Below, in pieces: positions 1 through 10,657 of a stretch of 64,000 bases of DNA. This stretch comes from Naematelia aurantialba (lineage: Eukaryota > Basidiomycota > Tremellomycetes > Tremellales > Naemateliaceae), in the NCBI GenBank assembly GCA_021527695.1, contig JAKFAO010000012.1, forward strand, positions 310,001 to 374,000, written 5' to 3'. Positions within the stretch are counted from its first letter, which is position 1. Each line of letters starts with the position of its first letter. The position numbers were made by a program, and so were the translations under genes. The notes under the pieces are model-generated. The model searched no databases and had not been told where the DNA came from. It was given only the letters and a program-made list of their open reading frames with translations.

Positions 1-327
1 TTCACAGAATTCCCACAAGTCGCACAGGTCACACAAGCACACAAGTCACACAAAGTCACGCATCCACACATTCATAAAACACTACACGAGCCACATGTAG
101 GCGCCATATACTACTCGTCCCACCATCTCTCGGGCCGCACGAGTCCTTGAAGGCGCCGCTCTCAGACGCGAGAGCCAGCGTTAACCTATGACAGGAACGG
201 ACGGTCGTTGTGCGCCTGGGTCCGGATGGACGCTAGCTCCACTGCACCACTTGGTGTGTGGAGGGTCGCTGGCGGGACACTCGACTGCCGACTCGTCGGC
301 ACGTCGAGGCCTAGAGGTTCTTCATAG

Positions 328-412
328 TTTCCTTGTCATGTGCTTAGATGTGCTTGAACAATTCCTTGTCCATGTGCTTAGGTGCTTGAAAGTTCCTTGT
401 CCATGTGCTTGA
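328..412. repeat. Degenerate tandem repeat (~25-33 nt unit)
   Basis: About three diverging copies of a unit beginning TTCCTTGTCCATGTGCTT, followed by variants of AGGTGCTTGAAAG. The copies differ by small indels. No coding role is evident. Confidence 0.75.
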
Positions 413-786
413 CAGCTTCTTTGTCCTTGAGTCTTCTCTGCCAGGTATCGAGCAGCGCTTGACAAAGTTCGGATTGTTCGGTATCTCTCGCCAAAGACAA
501 CGAGCGAGTAGAGATCAGTAATCGAGAGTCGAGAGTCTCCTTCCGACCGCTTGGCATCGCGCCGATCATACTCACAGACAGAACTACACTGCTGCTGCTT
601 GCATGCACGTCTTGGCCGTTAGTGGTCTGCTGCGAGGACACGTATCAGCTTGGGTGCGCGCCAAAGTGGGAACTGCAACGCCACGCTCCGTACGCTGGCG
701 CAATGCTTGTAGTAAGCTGTCAGAAATATGGATTGCACGGGTACATGCAGGTTCGTACACCCGAAACGCCGCAAGGGAATTGCGGA

Positions 787-873
787 AGTAACGGCGGGGA
801 CAATGCTGGAAACGACGGCGGGGTTAATGCTGGAAATAATGGAAGGGAAAATGCTGAAATCAATGGAGGGACG
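787..873. repeat. 24-nt tandem repeat (AATGCTGGAAA...)
   Basis: Three to four degenerate copies of a 24-nt unit built on AATGCTGGAAAYRAYGG. In one plus-strand frame it would read as Asn/Gly-rich octapeptides, but that frame has no other support. It lies immediately downstream of the NOB1 stop codon. Confidence 0.65.
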
Positions 874-886
874 TTGAAACCTGGTA

Positions 887-2628
887 CTATCGCTTGCGTC
901 GCGCTTGGTTGGGGTTCTTGCGACCGTAGCCTACGGCAGGCATGCCACGTCCCCCACTTCTTCCTTTCCCAGAGACCCCGACCGTGAGGATCTCCGGCAC
1001 CCACTTGAGCCCGTCGTCAGCGCTCGACGTCGCATCGTCCCGAGACGAGACAACTCACATCCGGGTCGTTCCAGCCATCAAGCGCGCCCTTGGCCATACG
1101 GCGTTCTTCCTTCTCCCGCTGCCGCTCCTGCGCACGCACAGCGTTCGTCCACTCTGCCTGGTCTTCCCGCAAGATCAAGCCCGTGCCGCCCTTTTGCTGC
1201 CCCTTGGCGCGGCCGGGCTTGGCGTCGGGGATGGTGTACTTCGTGCCGCGGAGGTGGTACTGAAAGTTCTTTTTGAGGTGGACCGTCTGCTGCCCCGTCT
1301 TGGCAGAGGTCGTGACCGTCGTGCGCAGGAGCGTGGGGTTGCCGCAAGACGGGCAGAACCGCTTTGACGAGTCTCTGCAGATCCTGGGCGGCGTCAGCAC
1401 ATGCAGTGATGGTACACACGAGACCCACTTGAAGCAGGCGTGACACCGCAGGACCCAGCTCTTCACCTTACTGATCCGCTTGCCGCCCTCGCCTACCAGG
1501 CCCAGCCCCATACCCAAAAGCACGTTCTGCACGGCATAGTCGCCTGTCATACATGCCGCGGCGAGGGGGGCGGGGGGCAGCGCAGAGGCGTGGTCAGAAG
1601 GAAGGAGGCCGAGGTCGTTGGAGCGATGCTTCGCCACGTTCTTCGGCGTGATCCACTCGCCCTCGCCGTCGTCGGAAGACGATGCGTCTGGCTCGGCCCC
1701 TGGCTCGGAGACAGATTCCCCCGTGACTGCGTCGCCTGGACCGTTGCTGCTCGTGGAGGCAGCCGCTGTACCTGGCGAATAGTCCATTTCTTCCCTCGCC
1801 TCGATCAGCATTGATCCATCCGCTTCCGAGTCCATATGCTCTTCCAGCTCATTTTCGTCATCTTCGCTTTCTGATGATGACTCTGCCGAAGACTCCGCAT
1901 CATCTGCCAGCCCTTCTGACGGTTCCGCCTCTTCGGTTCCTTGCGAGCCACTCGTAGATGCCTCGGGCATGAGGGAAGGCCCCACATCCTTGCGCTGCCC
2001 AGGTTCCGTGCGTATATTTGCCTCGCCATTTTCCGCGGCCTCGTACTGGTAGGTCAGAGCAATGACTGACAAATCCGTCTGCGACAGCACGGCATAGTCT
2101 CCCGTCTTCTTGGCAAACGCAATCACTGAGTATATTAGCGTCTGCTGAGGTTTGGCCGTATTCTCGACACGAGTATCTAACGTCACTTGGAATGTGGTGA
2201 CGATAACACAAGAAAGAGGTGATACAAAGTATCAAGGCGGGACAATATGAGACTTGACAAGACGCACCCCTGGCCATGGCGGCACCGCTAGGCTGCTCGA
2301 CCTTGACATCCACCCCGCTCAGGCCGAGTCGGTCCCAGTGTTCTCTGGCTTTCGGATCTCTCAGCTCGGCCAGCACCATCGGCGTAGTATAAAAGGTCGA
2401 CGCGAGGTGCCGCAGCGGGGTGAGGGACAGCAGCGGTCCGGCATCGAGGATGAGGTGATGGATGGTCGGATGCGAGGACGACGACGCGCTCGATCCTGCT
2501 GGAAACGACGACGCAGATGCCGCCGTCGAGGGCTCTGCCGTGTCCCGAGTAGGCTGTGCTGCTGGCTTGGCTGCTGCGCTGTAGGACAGGACCATTTTGT
2601 GGAATACAAGTGTCGTTGTGGATGCCAT
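887..2628 (-). CDS. NOB1: 20S pre-rRNA endonuclease Nob1
   Basis: Nob1 cuts 20S pre-rRNA at site D to make mature 18S rRNA in cytoplasmic pre-40S particles. Exons by splice signals: 2628-2268, 2185-1429, 1383-1059, 1003-887, giving 519 aa. The PIN nuclease domain is at the start (LILDAGPLLS with the catalytic Asp, then FYTTPMVLAELRD). An acidic Ser/Glu-rich insert follows, then a zinc ribbon with CHACFK and FCPSCGN cysteine pairs, and the Nob1 motif FQYHLRGTKY. The C-terminus ends in a basic tail (GRKNPNQARRKR). The start is the ATG before ASTTTLVFH, just upstream of the PIN domain. A 45-nt in-frame intron (1384-1428) lies between the cysteine pairs, and the last intron (1004-1058) restores DPDWVPEILTVG, typical of the family. 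It is divergent from PUS7. Very sure of identity. Confidence 0.95.
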
Positions 2629-2802
2629 GGCTGCAGACTTTTCATAGACTTTTTTGGAGTGTCCGGGTGGCGAGTGATAAGATAAACACGTCAGGAAATC
2701 AGTCTGGCTGTCAAAAAAGTCTGCAGCCAAGGCTACTCTTGGTCTCTCTCTGACTGTCACACTGCTTGCAGGCTTGAATACTGCAGCAGAAGGAGACAGC
2801 GA
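2628..2802. promoter_or_regulatory. Divergent NOB1/PUS7 promoter with 15-bp inverted repeat
   Basis: Only 173 bp separate the two start codons. A perfect 15-bp inverted repeat has arms at 2628-2642 and 2715-2729 (TGGCTGCAGACTTTT and its complement). The left arm begins inside the NOB1 start codon. No clear TATA box is visible. A role in co-regulation is inference. Confidence 0.6.
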
Positions 2803-5800
2803 TGGCCTCTGGTACTGCTGGGGAAAAGAGGGCATCGAGCCAGGATCTGGTGGAGGATTTCTCGAAACGCCCCCGCCATGAAGTCGAGACCGGCACCGAG
2901 GTCACGCTCGAACCTCTCACAACCACGGCTGCACCAGCACCCATACAAGATAGTATCAACGGCCAAATCAGCTTGGCCCCTCCCTCGGACGCTGCAGGTG
3001 TTCAAGAGGATTCGTCCCGCGGAGGATGGAGGACACTGCCGCAGCCCGTCTCGAGACTGGGCTTGAAGCCCGAGTTGCCAGAGATGCCGCCCTCGCTTGA
3101 GGTGGTGACTGGCTTGAAGTATGAGCGGAGCGGGAATACACGAAACGGGATCATGAGTGAGACCGAGGTGGGGATCATTGGGTATGCCGGAAAGCCTGTG
3201 CAAGGCGTCAAGGGGGTCATCAAACAACGGTGGGTTGTGACTCCACAAGGCAGGGAAGGTCTCAGGACGTTCTCTGACAGTGGACGTATGGGCTTGGGCT
3301 CGAGCTGACTAGGGCAGGTTCACCGACTTTCTGGTCAACGAGGTGCTCCCGAATGGGGAGGTTTTGCATCTCAAAAACATCGGCAAGCCCGTCGAGCCAG
3401 CAGACGAGGCGACGAAGGCGTCTGGTGCTGAGGATGGGGAGGGAGAGGTCAAGGCGGAGGGAGAACAAGAAGGATTACCAGAGAACCTGAAGTTCGAAGC
3501 TACCAAGTCGTGGACGACAGCAACAACGTATCGACTTCGGCCACATTTATCAGACGAGACCATCGTCGCGCTGCATGCACTCGTGCTCGAGGGGCGCGAT
3601 CCACCGCCAAAATCCGATGCTGGGTGGGGATCGCGAAAGCCCAAAGGGCCTATCGAGGAGACCGAGGAGGAAGCGGCGATGAATGTTCCATCCGAAGGCG
3701 CGCAGGCGTCAGAAGGAGCAGGAGCAGCCGGAGGGAGCGGGAGCGGCGGAGGCGGAGGCGGCGGAGGCAGAGGCCAAGGGAGGGACCGGGGAAGGGGACG
3801 AGGTGCGGTTCGTGGTGGACGTGGTGGTGGCCGAGGAGGTGCGCGTGGTGGGGAAGACAAGTGGTGGGCCAACGGGCAGGGAAATGGAGACGAGCGCGAG
3901 GTCGTTTCTCAGCCCATCGCGGGAAAAGAGGAGCGGACGGCCGCCCACCAGGCTGTGAGGGAAGCGCTCAAGGGGCTGTTTGAGACGACGTCTCGCGATT
4001 CGACAGAGGGGTCGAGGTTGGTCATCAAGTGGGCTCGGAGTGGGCGGCGATTCGAGCAGCGGGATAGTAGGTTTTGCCCTCGACTCGGTCTCCACTTTGT
4101 CTTTCCATCTTTCCACCTTGCACGTTTCTGGCTTTCGACGTTTTATGCTGGTGTTGTCACTCTATGCTGGGTTTCACTTGACGCGGCTGACGAGCAGGAC
4201 GCAAACTCCCCGATTACATCCACTTTACGCTCCAGAAATCCAATCGGGAGACCCAAGACGCACTGGGCCATATCAGCCGACTACTGCAATGTCAGTCCAA
4301 GGACCTGAGCGTCTGCGGGACCAAGGACAAGCGCGCAGTGACGGTCCAGCGGGTGTGCCTGCGGCGCGGGAATCGCAATCTCGTGCAAGTGTGGAAAGCG
4401 GTCAATGGGCTCAAGATGGGCAGGCGGACAGAGGAGTCGGCAGTCACGGAGCGTGCGGAACGGGGTACGCGCATAGGCGACTTCGAGTACTCGGACCAGT
4501 ATCTTGAGCTGGGGATGTTGAAGGGAAACCACTTTCTCATCACCCTGCGGTAAGTCCTTCCAAGACACACAGAGGCGCAAGGCGGCTCGCATTGTGTTTC
4601 CCCTGTGAGCTGCGGTGTGTGGGCTGACCGAGATGTAGCAATGTGCAAGCGGAGAGTGAGGCTGCGATAGACGAGATCATGGCGTCTGTGCGAGACCACG
4701 GGTTTATCAACTTTTACGGTGCGCCACTCGCCTGAACATCCACTACCACGATCAATGTGACCATGTCCAATCTTACCACGATGATGCAGCTCCCATTATA
4801 GCCCAATAATCCACTTCCTCTCGACTGTGGAAGGGAGCTTGCAAGCTGATGTTGCTGTTTGTGCCGCAGGGATGCAGCGCTTCGGGACCTCGACGATGCC
4901 AACGCACGTCACGGGAGTGTACATGCTGCGGTCGCAATGGGCCAAAGCGGTCGACTCGATCCTGTGTCTCAGGGAAGGGGAGCACCCGGACTGCCTGCGC
5001 GGACGACTAGCGTGGCTCGAAGATGGAGATTACAACAAGGCGCTGGAGCTTATGCCGAGACGGTGTGTGGCTGAACGATGTATCTGGGAGTCGTGGAAGC
5101 GTCACGGCCGGACCGAGGATAAACTTGGAGCGCTGAATGCCGTGAGTCATATCTGGCCTATCACGCGAGCCACCGTTCCACACCCCAGCCGGTTGCTCCG
5201 CAGGTATCCGTACTCCCCTCCACTGTACAGAGCCTGATGCCCGTCATGTGAAACGAGTGTGGAGCTGCTGTCCCAGAATCGGAGGCAGAAAAGCTCATGG
5301 TGTAGATTCCCCGCAATCTGCGCACGATGTACGTGCACGCCTACCAGAGCTACATATGGAACCTCGCCGTCTCGGAGCGCATCAAACTGTCCTCCACGCA
5401 GCCGCTCGAAGGCGACCTCGTCCTCGTCGCTGGAACCGAGGACGACCAAGACGCGCCTCTGCCTCCGCCTCCGCCCCCGTCCCAGTCCCAGTCCAAGAAC
5501 AAGGCCAAAGGGGACGGGAAACGGAAATGGGAGACGACGTCGGAACAGGAGGTCAAGGTGCTCGCTGCTGAGGATCTAGCGCGGTACACGATCTTTGACG
5601 TGGTCATGCCTCTTCCCGGGTGGAATGTCGATTACCCTGGCGGCGCGATCGGAGAGCTTTACGGACGGATCATGAAGGCTGATGGGCTGGACCCGCAGCG
5701 CATGCGGAGAGAGCAGCGGTGAGTGGTCGGCTGTTCCTACAGCTTTTTCTGCAGCGTAGCGATGGAGTGATGCAGGGCCGTGTAGGGCGGGAGTGATATG

Positions 5801-6293
5801 GCACGGCGGGATAAGACGGGGCCGGTGGAACGACTTGCCAAGGCGGCGTAGGGAGCCGGTCGTGAAAGCGCCCGCGTGAGTGGGACGAGCTGACGCTTCG
5901 CCCGGCAGAGACTACTCGCTGCCCGGCTCGTATCGGCGAATCATCAACCACCCGACCCACGTCTCGTGGCGCCACACGCTCTACACCAATCCGGACATCG
6001 CCCTGGTCCAGGCAGACGAGGACCGGCTCCTCGGCCTGAACCCGCCGGCAGAGAGCGACCCGAACGGCCGGTTCCGCGCACTGTCGATCGAGCTCACGCT
6101 GGGATCCAGTGCGTATGCGACAATGGCACTGCGGGAGGTGACGAGGGACGAGACGAGTACGTGGCACCAGACGGGGCTGACTATGAAGGGCGAGGATCAG
6201 GAGTTTAAAGGCGTGGGTGGGGCGGGGGAAGACGATGCGAAGGAGGAGGGGAGGGAGGGTGATCAGCCGGTGGAGGGTGGGGAGGAGGTCTAG
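2802..6293 (+). CDS. PUS7: tRNA/mRNA pseudouridine synthase Pus7 (TruD family)
   Basis: Pus7 isomerises uridine to pseudouridine in tRNA (position 13 and pre-tRNA-Tyr), snRNA and mRNA. Exons: 2802-3229, 3318-4066, 4198-4549, 4639-4718, 4870-5141, 5306-5718, 5909-6293, giving 892 aa. TruD motifs are clear: FTDFLVNEV early, the catalytic region SVCGTKDKRAVTVQR with its Asp, then NFYGMQRFGT, and IPRNLRTMYVHAYQSYIWN. The protein is longer than yeast Pus7 (about 680 aa) because of a Gly/Arg-rich insert in exon 2 (RGRGAVRGGRGGGRGG, RNA-binding-like) and a Pro/Gln/Ser insert in exon 6. The last exon carries the terminal TruD segment (DYSLPGSYRRI, RALSIELTLGSSAYATMALRE) and an acidic tail. The start is the first ATG in frame after the divergent promoter. 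Confidence 0.95.
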
Positions 6294-7047
6294 AGAGTAG
6301 TACAGGACGCCGTACAGGACATATTAAAGGGTTGTGTACGGGACTCTGTAACGATGAGTCATGTACGATCTGCATGGGACAGAATCAAGCCGTGTCGCAA
6401 CGAAAACGAAACAATGCGGAGGGCGAGGCCGAGGGTAGGAAGTGCTGGCCAGTGCCGCAGTTGAGTGGGAGACTCGTGCACCAAAAATTGGGCTTTGAGA
6501 GGTGTACAAGTGGAGCAGTTATATGTGTGACTCGACGGTAGCCGAGTTACTCTCGAAGCGCTCTTGCGAGCAGATGGGACAGGATGATTCGGATGTGTGG
6601 CTGAGGAGTGGCGAAATGACATTTTTGTCAGGTTGCCCTCCTAAACCAAAGCATAGATGATCCCATGTTATTCTTAAACATGCTCACCAGTAGCACTGTG
6701 CCCATGTCGACAGCCCTCTCTTGATCTGCATTGCCATCTCCTCCTGGGCGATGCACCAGGATGCATCTATCCTCTATCGACAGTTTGCAGCCGCACGGAC
6801 CCACGTGGGATATTTCCGTTGATTTTCCTGCCGCAGACGCGACTGATGTTTGGAGAGAGACATCTCATTCAACTCGTTCAAACTCGTCTCTTCCTGCCAG
6901 GCCACAAGCATCTGCACTTCAGGAGGTGCCAGGAAGGTCCCTAGCGCGGCCAGAAGGGCTAGCAGCAAGTACCAGCAAGTAGCATCACCGGGCATTCGTG
7001 AGCCCTGCCCTTGTTGATCCGCTCGCGTTGTATAGGCAACACTCACC
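6294..7047. other. Intergenic: PUS7 3' end and upstream of next gene
   Basis: No supported gene. It should hold the PUS7 3' UTR and the promoter of the following plus-strand gene. I saw no clear TATA box, repeat or RNA gene. Confidence 0.5.
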
Positions 7048-9900
7048 ATGATGGGTCTACCTCATAATGACGATCTGGTCCACCTCCCTCCCCTCCCTGA
7101 GACGCCGCGGTACGAGGGAAACCCGACAACAATGACACAGCGATCGCATATCTGGTCTGAGGATGTGCCCTCCGAGACACACTTCACCGGGACGAATCCG
7201 CCCGCTCGATCGAACAGCAAAGGCAGATTGGTGGAGACTCGCAGAGCAACCGCCTCACCCTCCAAGGCTGTGAGATCGGAGTCGTCTAGGACTCTTCCGC
7301 GATCAGACAGTGTTAAGAGCTTTAAACACGTCAGTCCGGTCAAGTACCCTATCCTATCGACTCGACAATCTTCCTTCAACGTCCCTAGAACGTTTACCGA
7401 CACCCAACACCCACTTCCTCCGGCCGGCGCTGGCCCTCGTCCACCCGCACCGGCGTCGGCGTCGGCGCTGGAACAGGACGACTACTGCTCGATATCCGCA
7501 TCGGTATCAGTATCAGCACTGATGCCGCACCTCAAGAACATGTCAGGCTCGCTCATAGGTGACGACTCTACCCATCCAGCGAGCTCTTCAGGCGACTCGA
7601 GCCTTGACTTTGAGATCAACGATCTGCGGCCGGCTAGGAGGGGAAATACAGGCTTACCAAGGCCAGAAGAGCTGGGATACGTCAAGGACAAAGACGTGGG
7701 CGGCTCAACGACACCAGTGAGGTCGAGATGGACTTTGAAGCCGTCTGCCACCGTGCATGATTTCAAGGAAACAATACTGCTCCCGGAGCAGCCTGTTGAG
7801 TCTACCAGCCCGATCGACGAGCGGCGTGTCCCGGGAGAATCAAGGTCTCGTCCGCAGACGTCGCCGATCAAGGGGCCCAGTCGGACGGCAGACGGCAGAC
7901 CCGCTGAACCGTCCCGATCCCCGACCAAAGTAGACCTCGACGTATCTCCAATTCGGCCCCCGTCGCAGCGCGTCCCGCCATCGTCGTCTCGGTCGAAACG
8001 GACCTTTCCCGCGTCGTCGTCAGCTCAGACGCTGTCCTCGCTCTCCGAAGAGCCCGTCGGCCCCACGGGGACCAGCCTCGACCAGTCAGTGCTTTTGCCC
8101 AGATCGCCAAACAAGTCCCGCCCAGAGGACCACGAGTCGCTGCTCCGCATGTCGCTGCCCCTTGAAGAGCTGTCCATGTTCCACGACGTCCAGCTGCCCG
8201 AACCGAAACCCAAGAGCCCTCGTAAATCCGTTCGACCCGCGCCGCAGCCGCAGCCGCAGCCGCCGGCCGACCAGACCATGGACGTTGGCGAGCTCATGGC
8301 GCTCATGCGGAAGCCGAAACGGCCGAGTGGGACCGAAGAAAGCTTTGCAGATCTGTTGCATGGGGACGAAGCTCCGGAAAACATGGATCAGTAAGCTGCA
8401 CAGCTACCCCGAGGAGTGAAACTGAATGGCATCAGATCGATGATGATGGACGATGTCTTCCTGCCCGCGGCGCTCCGGCCCCGCCGATCCCCTACAAAAC
8501 CTCCTACTTCGACCTCGTCGCACTCGCTCTCGTCTGCGGCATCGAGGACCAGTCGCCGGCGATCAAAGTCCCTCTCCGAAGCGCCTGTACCAGCATTCCC
8601 GTTGCCGGAGAAGATAAAGTCGCCGCCAAGGACGACGTCGACTGTACGGACTTACGCGACGATGCGGGCTGCAGCTCCCAGACAAAGCGTGCTGCCTCCA
8701 GCTCCCGGTAACGCGTCGAAGCGAATCTCGCTCAGTGCCGGTGCGCTGCCGATCCACGCTACCGCAAGCGCAAGTCACAGGACCATGGCGCTGCCTTCAG
8801 CGCGGAGTGGTGCCCGTCCCGATCTGGCCGCTGACAAGGCCACCAAGCACCCGTCCATTCCGTCCAGCGGGCGACCCGTCCGTGACAGTGGGTACACGGC
8901 GCAGACGCTCTTGCCAAGCCACACGACCTATCGGCCTTCGCGGGGAGACTCTGCCTCTGCGACCACCGGCACCACCACCACCACCGGCAGCACGCCAAGT
9001 AGGAGGATGCCGGCCGGAATCAAGCCCCCACGTGCTGATGGATCGCCTGTGAAATCATCCACCAGCTCGGCCCGTGTCAGCGGACTTGCTCGTCCTGCAC
9101 TAGGTTCTGGCGCAGCTCGAACATTCGGTACAGACGGCAGCAGCGGGACGAACCGCCTGGTAAAGGCATCGTCTGCCAACTCGTCTGCGATCTCCAAGCC
9201 GGGTTCCAAGCTTTCAGCTGCGCCGCTCTCTACTGCGAAGCTGTCTACCGGGCCAGTCTCTACTGCAAAGCTGTCTACCGGGGCTCTCTCGGCTGCAAAG
9301 CTGTCTACCGGGCCAGTCTCTGCAAAGCTGTCGACCGGGGCTCTCTCTGCTACGAAGCTTTCTGGGCCCCTCTCTGCTGCCTCTCCAGCGAAACGCACGG
9401 TATCTTATCGGGCTTTATCTACCCCGGCTTCCACCCTCTCGAGTACCAGCAGCGCCACTCGGGCCCGCTCCACCGTCACGACCGGTCCGAAGGGTACGGC
9501 GTCGGCGTCGGCATTGGCGTCGGCATCGGCAGCGGTATCGACGAGCACGGTCCGCGGTCTGCCTAGGCCCACCGCCACGGCTCCGCTCGTAGCGGGTCCA
9601 AGGGACCAAAAGCCTCGCGCAGGGTATGCCCCTCCCCGACCTTCTGCAGCCCCCTCTTCACGATTACCCGTCGTGAGTGATCGTGGCGGTAAACTTTCCA
9701 ACCCGCCGCTATCGAGGACAACGCAGACGAGGACGACGATATCGACGGCGCCGGGAATGTCCATGACGACAAAGGCGGGGGCGTCGGCGTCGGCGTCGGC
9801 TTCGGCTTCGGCGTCGGCGTCGGAGAATATTGCTGGGCTTAGGGAGAGGCTGGACAAGATGCAGGCGCGGCAGAGGACGGTCCAGACCGCCAGGCGATGA
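7048..9900 (+). CDS. Large Ser/Pro/Ala-rich low-complexity protein, unknown
   Basis: I do not recognise this protein. Two exons (7048-8390 and 8436-9900) joined by a 45-nt intron give 935 aa. It is rich in Ser, Pro, Thr and Ala with many SP/TP sites (ASPSKAV, HVSPVKYP, RSPTKVDL), as in substrates of proline-directed kinases and microtubule-binding scaffolds. A short conserved-looking block, MDVGELMALMRKPKRPSG, lies near the end of exon 1. In exon 2 a KLSTGPVSTA repeat occurs about six times (9205-9365). The C-terminus is a charged helix (IAGLRERLDKMQARQR) that could form a coiled coil. The long open frames on both sides of a clean intron and the consistent composition support a real gene. A cytoskeletal or mitotic role would be a guess. 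Confidence 0.75.
9205..9365 (+). repeat. Coding tandem repeat, KLSTGPVSTA-type
   Basis: About six imperfect copies of a 24-30 nt unit (AAGCTGTCTACCGGG...), read in frame as KLSTG(P/A)(V/L)S. Copy-number change would alter the protein length without a frameshift. Confidence 0.8.
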
Positions 9901-9911
9901 GGCTTGCACTC

Positions 9912-10026
9912 TGTCGGCATCGACATGGTGTCGACAGCGGCGTCGACATGGGTATCAACATGGGGTAATCGACATGCAGTGTCGACAAGGGGCATGAACA
10001 TGGAGTGTCGACATGGGGCGTCGACC
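9912..10026. repeat. GTCGACATGG minisatellite at 3' end
   Basis: Six to eight degenerate copies of a roughly 12-18 nt unit containing GTCGACATGG or TCGACA, starting a few bases after the stop codon of the upstream gene. It probably lies in the 3' UTR. Confidence 0.75.
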
Positions 10027-10657
10027 AGCGGTACCGGGACATCTGGCCTGGTAGAGCTCAGTGCCCGACCCAGTCATGGTGCGTTGTGCCTGTCGCTCTA
10101 TTTCGCCGGCAGATGTGGTCGACTCGGCAGCCTCGTGACTGGAGATTTGCGAGATTTGGCAGACTCGATGACTGAGAGATATGATCGACTAGTGATTTGG
10201 GCGATTGCTCTGGGGAGAACGGTGGTGACAGGCATGTATAGTCAGTATCACTGAGTATCACACATGTGCATGGATGGTCGTGGAAAGAGTACAACAGGTT
10301 TGAATATTGAAGATTGATACGGTACGATGATGCCTGACAGAGATGGCCCCTGATATCCGACCCTCTCGTCGGCCCTGTCCCCGCCTCCTCGCTCACCTCT
10401 GCGCCTCCACGCGCTCCCTCTGCTCCTACACTCGCCCTCTCCTCCTGCACGCTCCCTCTCATCTTCTCTACTAGTGACAAGAGTGTCATCCACGGTGAAG
10501 CAACAACGACGGCACAACGACAGCAGAGCTGCAGCAACAGCACAACGACAGCAGAGCCACCGCAGTGACGCAGTGACAGCATGACAGCATGACAGCATGA
10601 CAGCTCCCGCTGTACCTGAGCCTGTCCGATCTGCGCTGTCTGCGCTCGCCCTGTGGC
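10027..10657. other. Convergent intergenic region, no gene seen
   Basis: It lies between the 3' ends of the low-complexity protein gene and the kinase gene. It contains GACAGCATGACAGCATGACAG-type repeats near 10570-10600 and a CAGCA/CAACGAC-rich stretch near 10500-10560. Minus-strand open frames here lack domain or splice support. Confidence 0.5.

Larger units (their letters stand above)
1..886. other. No convincing gene; 3' flank of NOB1 with short repeats
   Basis: Only short open frames on both strands; none has a recognisable domain or spliceable continuation that I could find. The left edge is rich in CACA/AGTCACA motifs. Two small tandem repeats lie here and are listed separately. The stretch is probably the 3' flank of NOB1 plus intergenic DNA. 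Confidence 0.5.

Noticed and set aside
7400..9900. Possible natural antisense protein genes in the low-complexity gene
   Set aside because: Minus-strand frames mirror the Ser/Ala/Thr repeats (for example VDSFAVE from KLSTG repeats) and have no splice logic.
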